Below are positions 50,556 through 62,289 of a DNA stretch of 64,000 nt, in pieces; the stretch's first letter is position 1, and every line of letters begins with the position of its first letter. The DNA is from Ulota crispa (lineage: Eukaryota; Streptophyta; Bryopsida; Orthotrichales; Orthotrichaceae). The notes beneath the pieces were generated by a model that saw only the letters and a list, made by a program, of their open reading frames with translations, was not told the DNA's origin and did not search any database. The translations under genes were made by a program, and so were the position numbers. The stretch spans positions 14,008,868-14,072,867 of the forward strand of contig OY987246.1 in the NCBI GenBank assembly GCA_963920765.1, read 5' to 3'.

Positions 50556-51660
50556 ATACCTGCATAAGGCGTCTGTGAATATATCAAATTCTTTACAAAT
50601 TTAGGAAAAAATATTTTATATTGTACGGTAGGATACACGTGTAGAATGATTGTTTTTGCTGGAGCTCTGGACGTTGTGATGCCGATTAGGAACAAAGTTC
50701 CTAGTGTCGAGCAACTTGGAAAGGGACTGGAGTGAGGAGATTAGCTAAAACTGAAACGATGTTGATTTTCACATGGTTTCATCTTACTGAAAATGCTACT
50801 CCGGTGGGAAGTCGGAGAATACGTTGGATTCAGAAGCAAGGAGTTACACATGTTGTAGGCTTCATTAGAAACCTGCATGTGTAGTGTTGCAAAAATTGCA
50901 TCTAGCCTATATTTCACAAGCGTGCTCATAAGTAGTGTTTGAAGCCTTTAAGAGTGGAATAGCAAAGACTTGATTTGAAAAGTTTATGGAAACAATTCGA
51001 GGATGCCTTTTCTCGTAGCCGACTTAAAACAGTTTGATACTAGGCAGTGAGTGAAAACCTCCCAACATGAATACATCAATCCAGAAGAGAACAAGCATCC
51101 ACTGGATAGAAGATGAATGTTTTTAACCATTTCTGCTAAGTAACGTACGAAACGAATGACGTGCATCCAAAACTTTGCTTGAAAAGTAATTTTTGTATAC
51201 TCGTCAGGTATGTGACTAGTTTAATCTTAGGATGTACTGTATCTTTGTCACACCGAGAAACTTTTATATATAAGCTGATTCGATTTTATGCTGTTGTTGA
51301 AACGAAAACATAGTAGCATTGCAGCTCACATTTTTATAGCACCAATCTATCAGTATGGAGTTCAGAGTCTGGACGGTATCTTCTTATAGTGAATCTATGG
51401 CCACGCTAGTCAAATGTCCAGAGCTATAGTTGAGCAATAGCGAGCTGCACGTCTGGATCTCTTGGCCTTACCGTCTCGCATATTACACATTGAGCAGCTG
51501 CGTGTTGTCAAAACAAATTCAATCCCTTTGTGACTAATTTTTGAATGTATTGAGATGCTTGTATAGTCATTGGACAACAAGGTTAGTGGCATTTGGGAGC
51601 TAAAAGTGTTACTAGCTAGTGGCCATGGCTGACAACAAGTTCTCAATAATGTTTGACAAT
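50556..51660 (+). other. 3' flank of the DUF7804-like gene
   Basis: Non-coding; the first few hundred bases are probably 3'UTR. No RNA gene or bounded repeat recognised. Confidence 0.5.
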
Positions 51661-51664
51661 TTAA

Positions 51665-52588
51665 CCCCTACAGGACCAACTGTCTGTTCAACAGACAAAT
51701 AGGATTTTGGGCATGTACTTATGGTCAAATTACTTTGCATGATTTTTTGAAATTTTTATTGAAGATGGGAAATTCAAAGATATGTGTGGGCATCAAATTG
51801 TTATTACAATTGATGCCGGGGAGCAAAAGTTGTGCCCAAATAAGCACAAATTTGGGGACTCCGGGCAGCAAAAAAAATTCTTATAAAAACTTGAAAAAAA
51901 AAAATTATTTATTTTTTCTCATAGATTACATTTTTTTCTACATCTGAAGCTTTGATTCATTCCATTTGGACAAGATATGAGAAAGTTATGGACAATCTTG
52001 TTTCTTGGGCAACTCAAGCATCTTCTTGAAAAAATAACTTGTAAACTTCATTTTTGAATGTAATTTTAGCATTTTTTCAAAAAAATTTGTTGGAGAGGGA
52101 GAAGTTTGCTTTCTAGAACAATCTCAGCATTGGGATCATTGCATTTCAATTCCATTGCAAGGTTATTAGCGATTTAAGTTTTTGTTCAATCTCATACCTT
52201 CTTTTGCTTAATGTTTTTTTTAAAGAATGAAAATTAATTATTTTTTGTTTTTTTTTTTTCCCAAGATTACCAACTCAACTTCCCACCATGCAAAAATAGA
52301 ATTCCAAACTCTAAGGTGCAAAAATTTTAAGTTAAAAAAGTTCAAAGTTAAATAATCTAGTCATGCAAGGTGCAAAAAAGTTGTATTTTACTTTTTAAAA
52401 GCAAATATCTTCCAATCTGTACAGTCAAAGTTCTTGAGTTTTGTATGACACATTCTTACAATAGTCTAGTAAAAGATCCTACGGTTAGATATGCAAAAGG
52501 ACCGATTTTCAAACTTTTTTACTTTTTGCCATAGAGGTGGCAGTTTTGAGTGTCTTCTGACAAAATAAAGGCCATGGTCCTTTAGGGG
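51665..52588 (+). mobile_element. TTAA-flanked long element, copy C (924 bp)
   Basis: Ends CCCCTACAGGACC and GGTCCTTTAGGGG with TTAA on both sides (51661-51664, 52589-52592). It is colinear with 14166..15104. It is the cleanest uninterrupted long copy and has no transposase ORF. Confidence 0.9.
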
Positions 52589-52673
52589 TTAAAACAGCGC
52601 ATACGCAATACATATTGTAGGCATCCAATAGGGGCTTCAAACCTAGACAATTCTATCTTAGAAAGTTGCTTAA

Positions 52674-52899
52674 CCCCTAAACATTAGGAGGGCATAGTAG
52701 ATACGTTGCTGTATATTTGGCATTTGCTACCAACAAGAAATTTTAATTTGAGATCTCAAATAGCGCACTAAAACCGTGTTTATCTATATTCAAACTTTTT
52801 TGTTGATCTCAAATATAGTAGAGATGTGAATCCATTCTAAATTCTAGAAAAATATCCCATATTGTATTGGTTGCAGAAGGCCATTCTGATGTTTAAGGG
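52674..52899 (+). mobile_element. TTAA-flanked short MITE, copy 3 (226 bp)
   Basis: The left end CCCCTAAACATTAGG follows TTAA (52670-52673); the right end GATGTTTAAGGG is followed by TAAA, one base changed from TTAA. It matches copies at 48906 (direct) and 5941 (inverted). Confidence 0.85.
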
Positions 52900-53029
52900 T
52901 AAAATGATCTCAAGTGTTTGGGTATATTAACTTTGGTCAACCAAGCATTTGTCCACTCCAAAATTGACACCTACATTCATTTCATTTCATATGAGTGATT
53001 ATATGAACATCACGAAACTTGAGTGTACA

Positions 53030-53247
53030 GTACTTTTTTATTGTTATGCATGCGCGCAAGGAAATAAGGGAAGTGGCATGCACTATAAAACAAATGCCTA
53101 AAATTTTTGGTCCAATACTATGTGCAATATTTCTGAACAAATGCCTAAAATTTTTGGTCCAATACTATGTGCGATATTTCTGAAAAAGTAAGGGTATCTA
53201 TAAAAATATTGCAAACTTCAGAGGTATCCATGAAAATTTTCCTTGTT
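53030..53247. mobile_element. Foldback MITE, left-truncated copy with internal duplication
   Basis: It carries GCGCGCAAGGAAATAAGGG and the right end GGTATCCATGAAAATTTTCC of the GGGAAAATTTCATGG family. A block of about 43 bp containing CCTAAAATTTTTGGTCCAAT is tandemly repeated at 53096-53181. Confidence 0.8.
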
Positions 53248-55719
53248 TCTAATGCTGAAATTATTATTGACTTCAATAATTGATACAAATTTTTTGATTT
53301 GTCCTGTTGGAGAATTATTTTGTATATTATTTGAAAGTTGTTTCATATTCTGCTTCGAAAAGGTGAACCTAACATAGTTACAATACATTAATTCAAGCGT
53401 TACCTTACCCTTCGATAACTTAGTATTTCATGACAACTTTACAACTTCAATCTTTTATTACATTTGCATAAAAGATCCATTTAAAGCTTACTTTAGGGCA
53501 TTAGAGTCCATTTGCCTTGCTTGCCTTGGCCATGTTTGTGATATTCAGACAAGCCTTCTTCCAGTGGTGCAGGAAGGCTAACTACAAGGACCCATTAAAG
53601 CTTGCATGTTGCTAGACCAAAAATGAGTTAAGTCAACATTCAAAATCGTTGTTAGGTGCCGCAACTTACAATGATTTTTCACACTGGATTGGAGCCTCCT
53701 TGGCTAGAGCAATACCTACTTCAAATGGATACCGGTAAGCAAGAGAGGCAAGGAAGGCTGCTCAGAAATCTTCATATCTGAAGTTTTCACAGAGAATTCT
53801 GACACTGATCTCAACCACAGTAAACTGTCACGACCAAGGGCAATTTGAAAACACCACATTAACTTCTGTGAACAAGTAATACAATTTGACACGCTGTAAA
53901 GAGAAGTGATTCTGCATTCAGGTCAGCCTGAGTACAGGAGAAAAAAACCGGAGCATCAGCCAGAATATGGAAAATCACTGACTTCAGAAATCTACCTCCA
54001 CTTTTCCGGTGACAGTGCTGAGATGATAGCAAAATAGTATTTAAGCTCCGAATGTCTATATACAGTACGATATCTAATCAAAAAGGTATAGCTATTCCAA
54101 TTACAGCATATGATATGGCGAGTAGGCTACCTGGGTCACGATCAGCGTCCACCACTACGTACTCGGCAATGCACTTCTTCTGAACAAGTAAGCAGGTTGC
54201 AGTACTCGAGCAATGCTTTTCAAAGTCCGTACTATAGGTTCATGATATCCCAGTTTAATACCAGAAAAAGCTGAATAGGATGCAAAGATTGAAGAGGGAG
54301 AATTGCACGAGCGGAAGGAAATAAGAGGATCCAAGACCTCCCTTAGTTCAGGCCAGCTATAACGTACTGCAGTACTTACCAGAGATCAGCAGTTGTCAGG
54401 AAATCCGCACACTATCTTCTGAGATTGTTTTCTTGGCCAGAAAGCTTTTAAATGATTTCACGACTTCATAAAGGGTTCACGTCACCATCCAAAAAGCTGA
54501 CTCAAGAAAGAAGATTCCTAACGTAAAGAAAGCAATTTTGAATGAGCCTAAATCTATGGAGAGGAGGTATACAGACAAGAAACACCAGCTTAGTATAAAC
54601 ACCACCGCCTGTATAATGTTGGGAGCACAGACAGCCAACATGGACACAAACATTTGTAACAAGCTGCTACACTACGAGTGGCTCTGGCCCTGTAACAACT
54701 GCTCGCTATTTAAGTAAAAGCCTACTCGAACTTCCTCGCGTTAGCTGTCCCCACATTCACTGCAGATGTAGTAGCTTCTGTTGATGCCAAGCCTCCTCCC
54801 TTCCGATCCAGAGCCAATAAATCTTACCAACTATCCAAATGACGGTCCGTATTGAAAGAGACTAAAACGCCGACTGAAAATCAACTGTCGGAATACCATA
54901 CAGCAACGGAAACCTTAACCAAATTTCTAGAATACCAATCCTTTCTAGGTAAACAAGAGCTTTCCCGAAAGAAAAGACAAACGCAGAAGAGAAGATTTCT
55001 TACTTAACGCAGTCAGTCTAAGGACAACCACGTCCGAAAGACAACCTTGCTTACCTTTCAATCAGATCCAATGGTCATTAACACCGACAGACCTTCACAT
55101 AACGCCCGGTTGACGCGGTGTAGGATGATTCAAGGAACATGAACTGACCTGAAACAAGCGTGACTTACCATAATGGCCTAACCCACCATTCTGGTATGCT
55201 GACTCTGACTTCAAATAACTTGAAAGCTAACTAATACAAGAAAAGAATACAATAGGAACCAGCCAAAATATACCTACGTGCCGAATTTGTTGCCATTGTC
55301 CACGACCATACCTTAAGTTCAGTTGAAATGACACCCTGTTCAACTATCTACAAGATTTGTAAGGTCATATGACTTCCATAACTTCCCTTCCTGGTTGGGG
55401 AACCTCGACCCCCCACAATGTGGCATCATCCGCAGAACGTAGAACGCAGACACTGAAACAGTTGTCAATCCACCACAAAGACTGTTCACCTGACTATCCT
55501 ATGCGAGTACATCTTGACCAGAAAGCACTACCTGCGCCGATTCCTCCCACCAAGCACGCTTCGAACACATTGCCGCTGTAGATAGAAGGTGGACCACCAC
55601 CCACTGCATGTGATAATAAGCACATTCGCTCCAAGCAGCCTCAATGCAAATCCATGTCTACTGCTTAGACCATAATAGTCCAATTCTACACTGAGGGTTG
55701 TCGTCTCACTTACACCAGT
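53248..55719 (-). other. 3' flank of the U1-C gene and spacer
   Basis: About 53750-55700 is less AT-rich than neighbouring spacers and has no recognised repeat, so it may be transcribed as long 3'UTR or non-coding RNA. A hydrophobic 61-codon minus ORF (54477-54662) has no family match that I recognise. Confidence 0.35.
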
Positions 55720-58031
55720 CTACCTTTGATAAACGGGGCCCTGGTTGTATGTTGATGGCAGCGGCACCCTGGTAGGTCCATTAGAATACTGCTGCTCCTG
55801 AGAACCACCACCGCTTGCTTGATACTGACCTGGTGCGCCATTGGTGCTTGACATATACTGGGATTGTGCACCCGAGCTACTTGAGGAATAGGACGGCGGT
55901 GCTGAGCTGTTGCTAACTGAATACTGCTGCCGAGTAGTTTCCACCATCGTGTTGCAAATTAAAAACACAAATGATCAGAGAATGTCTCTCAGGCAATCGG
56001 GTTTTAAATAACGATAGAGTCCGACATTACACAATTAAGTCAAGCAAGAAAATTGCAGTGAACATACTTCAAATTACGTCTACAGTCTACTTCCACATGC
56101 CTGGAAAGAAGCTACAAATAAAGAGAACAAAATGTTACAGGAAAGAAAACTCAAAACAAAACAACTGAAATAATCCTGAGATACATGATTACACACAGAT
56201 GATAATCTGAAAAAAATATTGCTCAATCTATAATCAGCTCCATGCAACTGTGCACACAAGAGGTCAACACTTTCAAAATAGAATCCTCCACAAATAGGTA
56301 TTTCTCTTCCGTCTATAACAGATACTAATGTTCCAAAAAGAGTACACACAAGCAAGAACCGCAGTAAATTTACCTGTGGTGCACCATTGCTGGTCGAGTA
56401 TTGTAGCTGCGAAGGACCATTGTTACTGTAATACTGCGTGGGGCCACCGCCAGGAGGCATAGCTACTGGAGGTCTGTAAGTGGGTGGCGCTCCACTTCCA
56501 TAGCCTATATTACACAAAACGAAGAAAGCAGCAATTCCCGTCAGAAAACGACCAAATATACAATTGTAAGCACAAGATCTCATTGAGGGAGACATTCTTA
56601 CTTCTGCAGGGGCCAAAAACCATGCACTCAACCTGTTCCTTGTACCTGAAGGTCCAGATGGTGGGGGCAGAACAGGAGGCCGTACAGTTGCCAATGTGGG
56701 AGGCCGTAAAAGGCCTGGAGCAGCAATAGGTTTATACTGGCCTCCCAAAGTGGCTAGATGTGAATAAACAGCTCCACCAACTTGTTGTTGTGCTAATGCA
56801 GCGGCTGTGGTCTGTCCCAAGTGTTCTTTCACTTTCTGGTCAATCAGACTCTGAGTCTGCTGCTCCTCGAATTGCTGATAGTATTGCCGTACATTTGCCT
56901 GAAATATCCCGAAAACTCTTCAAAAGGTTGACTAATTAAAGCAACACAATGCACTGTTATCTTATTGCGAGGACTAATGCAAGCTTGAAATATCATCCAA
57001 TACTTTGTTCCAGACTCCATACTAAACAATAGCTGGACACCTAAAGGTAACATTCAGAGAACAGGAAGTTTAACACACCTTGTGCTTGTATCCTGCACAA
57101 TGTTGTTTTCTCACTGAAGGCTGCATTCACAAACATATATCCCATTAACCACTGAAAAAGATGCACTCAAAACCAGCGCAAGAAAAACATAGGGTTAGCA
57201 CGACCCTGCTTGCTATGATTTATTCTACACATTGCGAACCAATAGCCTCGTGAACAATCCTTGATACAATGCTATAACCTAATTAACATCTGCGCAACAC
57301 TACACTGCAAGGACATCGCAAAGCCAAGTGAATATTTACTTGCCAAATGCACTCGTTTGTAATGTGACGAGATTTAAGATACATACCGAATCATGAGTGA
57401 GGTGCGTGTCACAATAGTCACAATAGTACCTGCAGAAAATCAAGAAACAGACGCCCACCACGTCAGCTACGAGGAGATGTTGCACATAATCTATCAGGCT
57501 GGAAATAAGCATGTAGCTGACCACTACACTAATATTGTCTTATCAGGCATTCCTCCAAAAAGAAGCAAACAGACTCTGATGTAGCAAAAGGAAAAAGCAA
57601 GCCAATGAACCTAAAAAAGGCGACAAATTTAAACCGAACCTTTTCAAAAACTCAAGCATTACTTCCCGAATCTGTTTATCAACCGCTAAAGCTAAGCACG
57701 ACAAAGCCCTAACATCCGAAAAAGCTTATTAAGCATCTTCAACGAACGAAAGATCAGCAGAGAAAAATGAGATATGAACATCAAAGTCGAGCAACGCTAC
57801 CTCGGCAAAAGGAAAAAAAAGGGCCAATGAACCTAAAAAAGGCCACAAATTTTAACCAAACCTTTTCAAACACTCGAGCAATACGTCCCGAGTCTATTTG
57901 TCAACCGCTAAAGTTAAGCACGACAAAACCCTAACATCTGAAAAAGCTTATTAAGCATCTACAACGAACGAAAGTTTAGCAGAGAAAAATGAGGCATGAA
58001 CATCAAAGGTTGAGTGACGCTACCTCGGCAT
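55720..58031 (-). CDS. U1 small nuclear ribonucleoprotein C (six exons)
   Basis: Exons in transcript order: 58024..58031, 57387..57429, 57079..57120, 56646..56898, 56374..56504, 55720..55926; 227 aa. U1-C binds the U1 snRNA/5' splice-site duplex and stabilises early splice-site pairing in the nucleus. The N-terminus reads MPRYYCDYCDTHLTHDS, PSVRKQHCAGYKHK, then ANVRQYYQQFEEQQTQSLID. The matrin-type zinc finger ligands C6, C9, H24 and H30 are all present at the positions of human U1-C. Residues about 55-227 are Pro/Gly/Gln/Ser-rich and low in complexity, as in plant homologues. Exon 1 encodes only MP plus two bases of R3. Exon 6 has a tandem acceptor GCAGCAG. An ATG-led frame at 55968 runs through intron and is not the real start. 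Confidence 0.95.
57585..58030 (-). repeat. 223-bp tandem duplication across the U1-C exon 1/intron 1 boundary
   Basis: Two copies (about 57585-57807 and 57808-58030) share GCCAATGAACCTAAAAAAGG, AACCTTTTCAAA, GTTAAGCACGACAAAA-type and AAAAAGCTTATTAAGCATCT. The inner copy repeats the donor GCCGAG|GTAGCG at about 57797-57806 but has TTG where exon 1 has ATG. Confidence 0.9.
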
Positions 58032-58407
58032 GATGACAGCCCGCAAAGCGAACCAAATTGAGCGGGCTTTTCTTCCACGCCAATGCGACACGATAGAGAG
58101 CGATGAACAGCACGTGCAGCGGCGCGGCAGTCTGTCTGGTATTGCCTGCAACAAGAACAGAAGCGATGCGGAGGGCGTGCAGATGCGGAAACAGAAGAGG
58201 AATGCGGCAAAACCTAAGCTTGCGATGCCTGCGACGATGATGACGACGACGACGAAGAAGACGACCACGACGCCAAGCTTGGGCAGAAACAGAGCATCTC
58301 CGCCAGCACCTGAGGAGCCCCCCCGAAAAGTAAAAGTACCCTAATTGGCATCCTAGTTTACTTAGCAAACTCGTTAGCTTTAAAGCAAAAGCCTTAAACA
58401 AAACAAA

Positions 58408-58797
58408 TGGAATTACTAAATCCACCACAATTTTTGTTAAATTCACCACACTTTTTGTTAAATTCACCACATTGCATCATGTTTGGGAATTTCTTAAGGA
58501 ATACAAGGGAAAATTTTGAATTTATTAGATGATTATTTGATGATGATAGCAAACATACTTTTTCTAGGATTATATGTTATGAAAACTAAAAAAAATAAAA
58601 AGAAGAAGAAAGAGAAGAGTGAATAATGAAAGAAGAACAAGAAGAGTGGATTTTTTTTTCATTTTAAAGGTGAGGTGGAATATGTTTGCTGTCATCACTA
58701 ACTAGTTATCTTGCTGGTTATCCAATAAATACAAAAATTTGTCCTTTTTTTAAGGAATTCCTAAACATGGTGCAATTTGGTGGACTTAGCGATTCCC
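58408..58797. mobile_element. MITE of the GGGAATTRCTA group (390 bp)
   Basis: Ends GGAATTACTAAATCCACCAC and GTGGACTTAGCGATTCCC are inverted repeats, with inner blocks TTTGGGAATTTCTTAAGGAA and TTAAGGAATTCCTAAACATG. CACCACATTTTTGTTAAATT-type units are repeated three times near the left end. Confidence 0.8.
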
Positions 58798-59469
58798 TAA
58801 AGAAAACAGCTATCTTGGAAATAGTAAAAAGTTCCCATGGTTTACATTTTATTCTTTTGTTCTAGTCTATCTATCTATTATAATAATAAAATACAATTCA
58901 CCTTTTGGTGATCTTTTTACCATGAGGGTAAAAAACTCATGGGTAAAATTAAAAATTATTGTATGAACTAGATTGTGCGGGTAATTTTTTTTACTACATG
59001 GATAAATTGGATTATGTTGGTAAAAACAAAAAAAAAAAGGATTCTTTCATTATTTGAGTAAAAACAAAAAAATGGATCATTTTACTACGTGAATAAAAAC
59101 CAAAATTTTTTTATGGCATGGCCAGAAAACAAAAATTATTTTATTGCAAACAGCAAATGTTTAATTATGTGCAAAACATTTTGTGAAATTGGGTTTGAAA
59201 TTGTTTTACCTCCCATCAGACAAGGTATCTACACTAGTAGAACATAACAACAAATCTTATTTATCATGTTCTTTTCATTGAGTTTTAATAAAAATTGGGC
59301 TCTTAATGACATACAATTCTCCTTCTAATTCAATAAACAAAAAATATGAAGCCATTAAAACTTGCAGATTAGGACTTGTGGAATTTCAGACGATTGAAGG
59401 ATTTGAGGTATTCAAGGAAGTGATGAAAGAAGGTGAGAAAATATAGTGAAATACATTTTAGAGCTATTA
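58798..59469. other. AT-rich non-coding spacer
   Basis: Poly-purine and A/T-rich sequence with no gene or bounded element recognised. Confidence 0.55.
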
Positions 59470-59780
59470 GGGGCTTCAAACATCAACTTTTTTAGGTGAC
59501 TCACGTTACAATTCACCTCTGTGCATCCACTCATGAACCGCTAGGTGATTCACCTCTGGACTTCACTCCTAACGTGAGTGAATTTTGGAAACTCACTTTC
59601 GTGGCTTCTCGCGGCTCATTCATTTGCGTCCTCAAACCTCAAAACTTCTCTCGCATAAACTTTTGTAAACTCACGAGTGTCTCAGACTTTATACGTGCCA
59701 GGGAACAAAAACAATTCACTAGTGAGCGGAGGTCTGTGAGGTGAGAAGATCGAAGACCAAATTTTATGTTTTGAAGCCCC
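59470..59780. mobile_element. MITE with GGGGCTTCAAACAT ends (311 bp)
   Basis: Left GGGGCTTCAAACAT and right ATGTTTTGAAGCCCC are inverted repeats, flanked by TATTA on both sides (59465-59469, 59781-59785). The interior is CpG-richer than its surroundings and includes a GTGAGTGAATTTTGGAAACT stretch. A lone related terminus lies at about 52628. Confidence 0.82.
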
Positions 59781-60155
59781 TATTAGATAATAATTTGTGT
59801 ATGGAATCCGAGATGAAATCAATAATCTTTTCCCTGTGCAATGCAATTCAAACTCTTCGAAGGTTTGTGACAAAATCGTGAATTGTACATGCTTATTATA
59901 AAAATGTACATTGTTTAAACCTGTGCTTAAGATTGGTTTTGAAATAGTACAAACTGGTTTAAAGCATGTCAACCTACAATAACTTATTCAGCAGTTTCTT
60001 GCTAAATCAACTCTATAAGTAAGGTTATTGAGAAGAAACCCTTATTCGTTCATGTGGAATTGTTGTCGTAATTTTGTGGTCAACATCAAAAAAGTGTACA
60101 AAAGATAGCCCTGACTTGGCTTTGAGGTGTTTAGGATGAATTTCATAAATAAGAC
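59781..60155. other. AT-rich non-coding spacer
   Basis: No gene or repeat boundary recognised; the minus ORF at 59682-59972 has no features. Confidence 0.5.
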
Positions 60156-60159
60156 TTAA

Positions 60160-60246
60160 CCCCTAAACATCCAGGAAGATGTTTTTTGTCCCCGCAAATA
60201 AACTGAACTTAGTGTATCCACGGTGACCCCTCTAGATGCTTAGGGG
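60160..60246. mobile_element. Minimal TTAA-flanked element (87 bp)
   Basis: Ends CCCCTAAACATCC and GATGCTTAGGGG with TTAA on both sides (60156-60159, 60247-60250). It holds little beyond its two termini. Confidence 0.8.
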
Positions 60247-60719
60247 TTAATGTATATGCTTGAGGATGCCCTAGCAATCAAATGCAAATCTATTTCTTAA
60301 GATTATTGAAGATAACGACTAAGCATTTTGAATAAAATTGCACTAATGATGACCAAGAAACAAAAATGTTCATAGAATATCATAAAGTTGTGCATACTAC
60401 ACTGTTAGTCACTTTGTTAAGTTTTTGATGTGAAGTTGCAACAACCTATAATTTCTTTTTGGCTTTAAAAAAATAATTGTAGAACAAATATCGATTGAAA
60501 CACTTGAATTTATACAGTGTCTTAAGGCTTTGTGTGCATTTCATTTGTGATAGAAATCTAAATGAGTAAATGCCTATTCAAACCAAAATGTCCATTTTCA
60601 TACTTTGTTAACCAAAAAGGAGACTTAGAAGATTTTTGAAAATGATATTAATGATTTTGGAACATTATTATGATTTTTTTGTTTAATTGGTAAAATACAA
60701 GGCTCCTACTTATAGTAGA
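60247..60719. other. AT-rich non-coding spacer
   Basis: No gene or repeat boundary recognised. Confidence 0.5.
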
Positions 60720-61199
60720 CTAGTAAAGAGGCACGTGCTTTGCGTGAATAGGACATGTATGACTAATGCAACATTCAAATTGATGTCTCATAAATCAATT
60801 GGTCTAAAATCTAATCCTGATGTACTATACAATAAATCAATATCTCACTATTGGTCTAGAATCTAATTCACATGCACCATCATTTTGTCCTTTTTTGATA
60901 CCAACAATACCAATTGCTTTCATCACAATGCTACTCTTTTATATTTGCTAGGAGGCGCCTGGCATTATATTGATTTCTAGCACATGGTTGGAGGACATTT
61001 GGTGTTCTATATTTGAGGCATCCTTCATCGTTTCAACTACCACCAAAAAGTTCTACAAAATTTTGGAAATGATTATAATTAGAGGGCGCTTGATGTTCTA
61101 TATATAAGACGTCCTTTGTTGCTTCAACTTATACCAATATTTCTAGAAGGTTCTGGAAAAAGGCACACTTAGGGTAATCCTCCCACTTAATAGTATAGA
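60720..61199 (-). mobile_element. Non-autonomous Helitron, copy 1 (480 bp)
   Basis: On the minus strand it begins TCTATACTATTAAGTGGGAG after an A (61200) and ends CACGCAAAGCACGTGCC, a short hairpin, then TTTACTAG before a T (60719). TC at the start, a hairpin about 10 bases before CTAG, and insertion between A and T are the Helitron hallmarks. There is no Rep/helicase ORF. Confidence 0.88.
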
Positions 61200-61757
61200 T
61201 GATTGTACTAGTGAAGCAAATGGAACACTCAACTTCAATATACTCTAAACCTAACCATTTTATTGCTTTCAAGGACTAAAAGCAACAAAATTTTAGAAAA
61301 ACATGTTGATTACCCAAAAATCAATCTTTCACGTAGTGGATTCCTAGAAGTAAACTTCTTAAAAACTAAAAGTAATCCAAAAAAAAACTAAACCTTGTTT
61401 GAAATCAATCCATAGTATAGTAGATTCTCAAAAGTAGCCATTTTTATAAATCACAGTATAATTCAATTATTGCTATTTGCATATCCAACAATTCATCATC
61501 ATCAATACCTTCAACTTTATCAAACAAGAATAATAAATGCATAAAGTAACTATCAATACATCTAATGCACAACTATTATTTTAGTGTATTTTCTAATATT
61601 CAACATCAATCATCTCAAATTAGCCTCTTAGGTGCTCTCAAAGATGTAAAACACCTAAAAGTTAGAAAATACAAAGAACAAATTAATGAAGGATACCTAC
61701 AAAAGCCAAATTAGGACTTATAAGAATCCCAATAATAAGACTCACATCCACAAACCA

Positions 61758-62289
61758 TCTATACTATTAAGTGGGAGGATTTCCTTGAGTGCGCTCTTTT
61801 CTAGGACCTTCTAGATTTTTTTTTTGTAAGTTGAAGCAACAAAGGAGGCGCAAGATATAGAACACCAAGTGTCCTTCAATCATATCAGTTTCCAAAATGT
61901 TCTAGAATTTTTTGGTGGAAGTTGAAACAATAAGCCATGCTCCAAATATAAAACATTAAACGCCTTCCAACCATGTGCTAGATATTTAATCAAATACCAA
62001 ACACCTCTTAGCAAAGTATTAAAGAATAGCATTGTGATGAAGCCATACCATTGGTATTTTTGGTCTTACCAAAATGATGGTGTATGAGGGTTAGATTCTA
62101 GATCAATTGTGAGATTGATTTTTGTACAATACATCTAGATTAGATTTTAGATCAATTGTGAGATTGATTTTTGTACAATACATCTAGATTAGATTTTAGA
62201 TCAATTGAATTGAGATATTAGTTTCTTGTAAAATTGAATGTTGCATTCCATACATGGCCAACTCACACAAAGCATGTGCCTATATACTG
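61758..62289 (+). mobile_element. Non-autonomous Helitron, copy 2, opposite orientation (about 532 bp)
   Basis: It begins TCTATACTATTAAGTGGGAG after an A (61757) and ends CACACAAAGCATGTGCC and TATACTG near 62289, a mutated form of the CTAG end. It is colinear with the inverted copy 1 (AAGTTGAAGCAACAAAGGA, CCAACCATGTGCTAGA). It contains an internal 54-bp tandem repeat. Confidence 0.85.
62090..62210 (+). repeat. 54-bp tandem repeat inside Helitron copy 2
   Basis: TTAGATTTTAGATCAATTGT followed by GAGATTGATTTTTGTACAAT is repeated about 2.3 times with almost no divergence, so the expansion is recent. Copy 1 has only one such unit. Confidence 0.88.

Noticed and set aside
54477-54662. Hydrophobic 61-codon minus-strand ORF resembling a membrane protein
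   Set aside because: Short, no family motif, no splice partner found; T-rich antisense sequence easily gives Leu/Phe/Ile-rich reading.
55720-55968. ATG start at 55968 for a Ser/Gln-rich protein
   Set aside because: This ATG lies in U1-C intron 5; the exon begins at 55926 and continues the U1-C tail.
60156-60250. TTAGGGG-like sequence as interstitial telomere repeat
   Set aside because: The motif occurs singly, always inverted at element ends next to TTAA, not as tandem telomere units.
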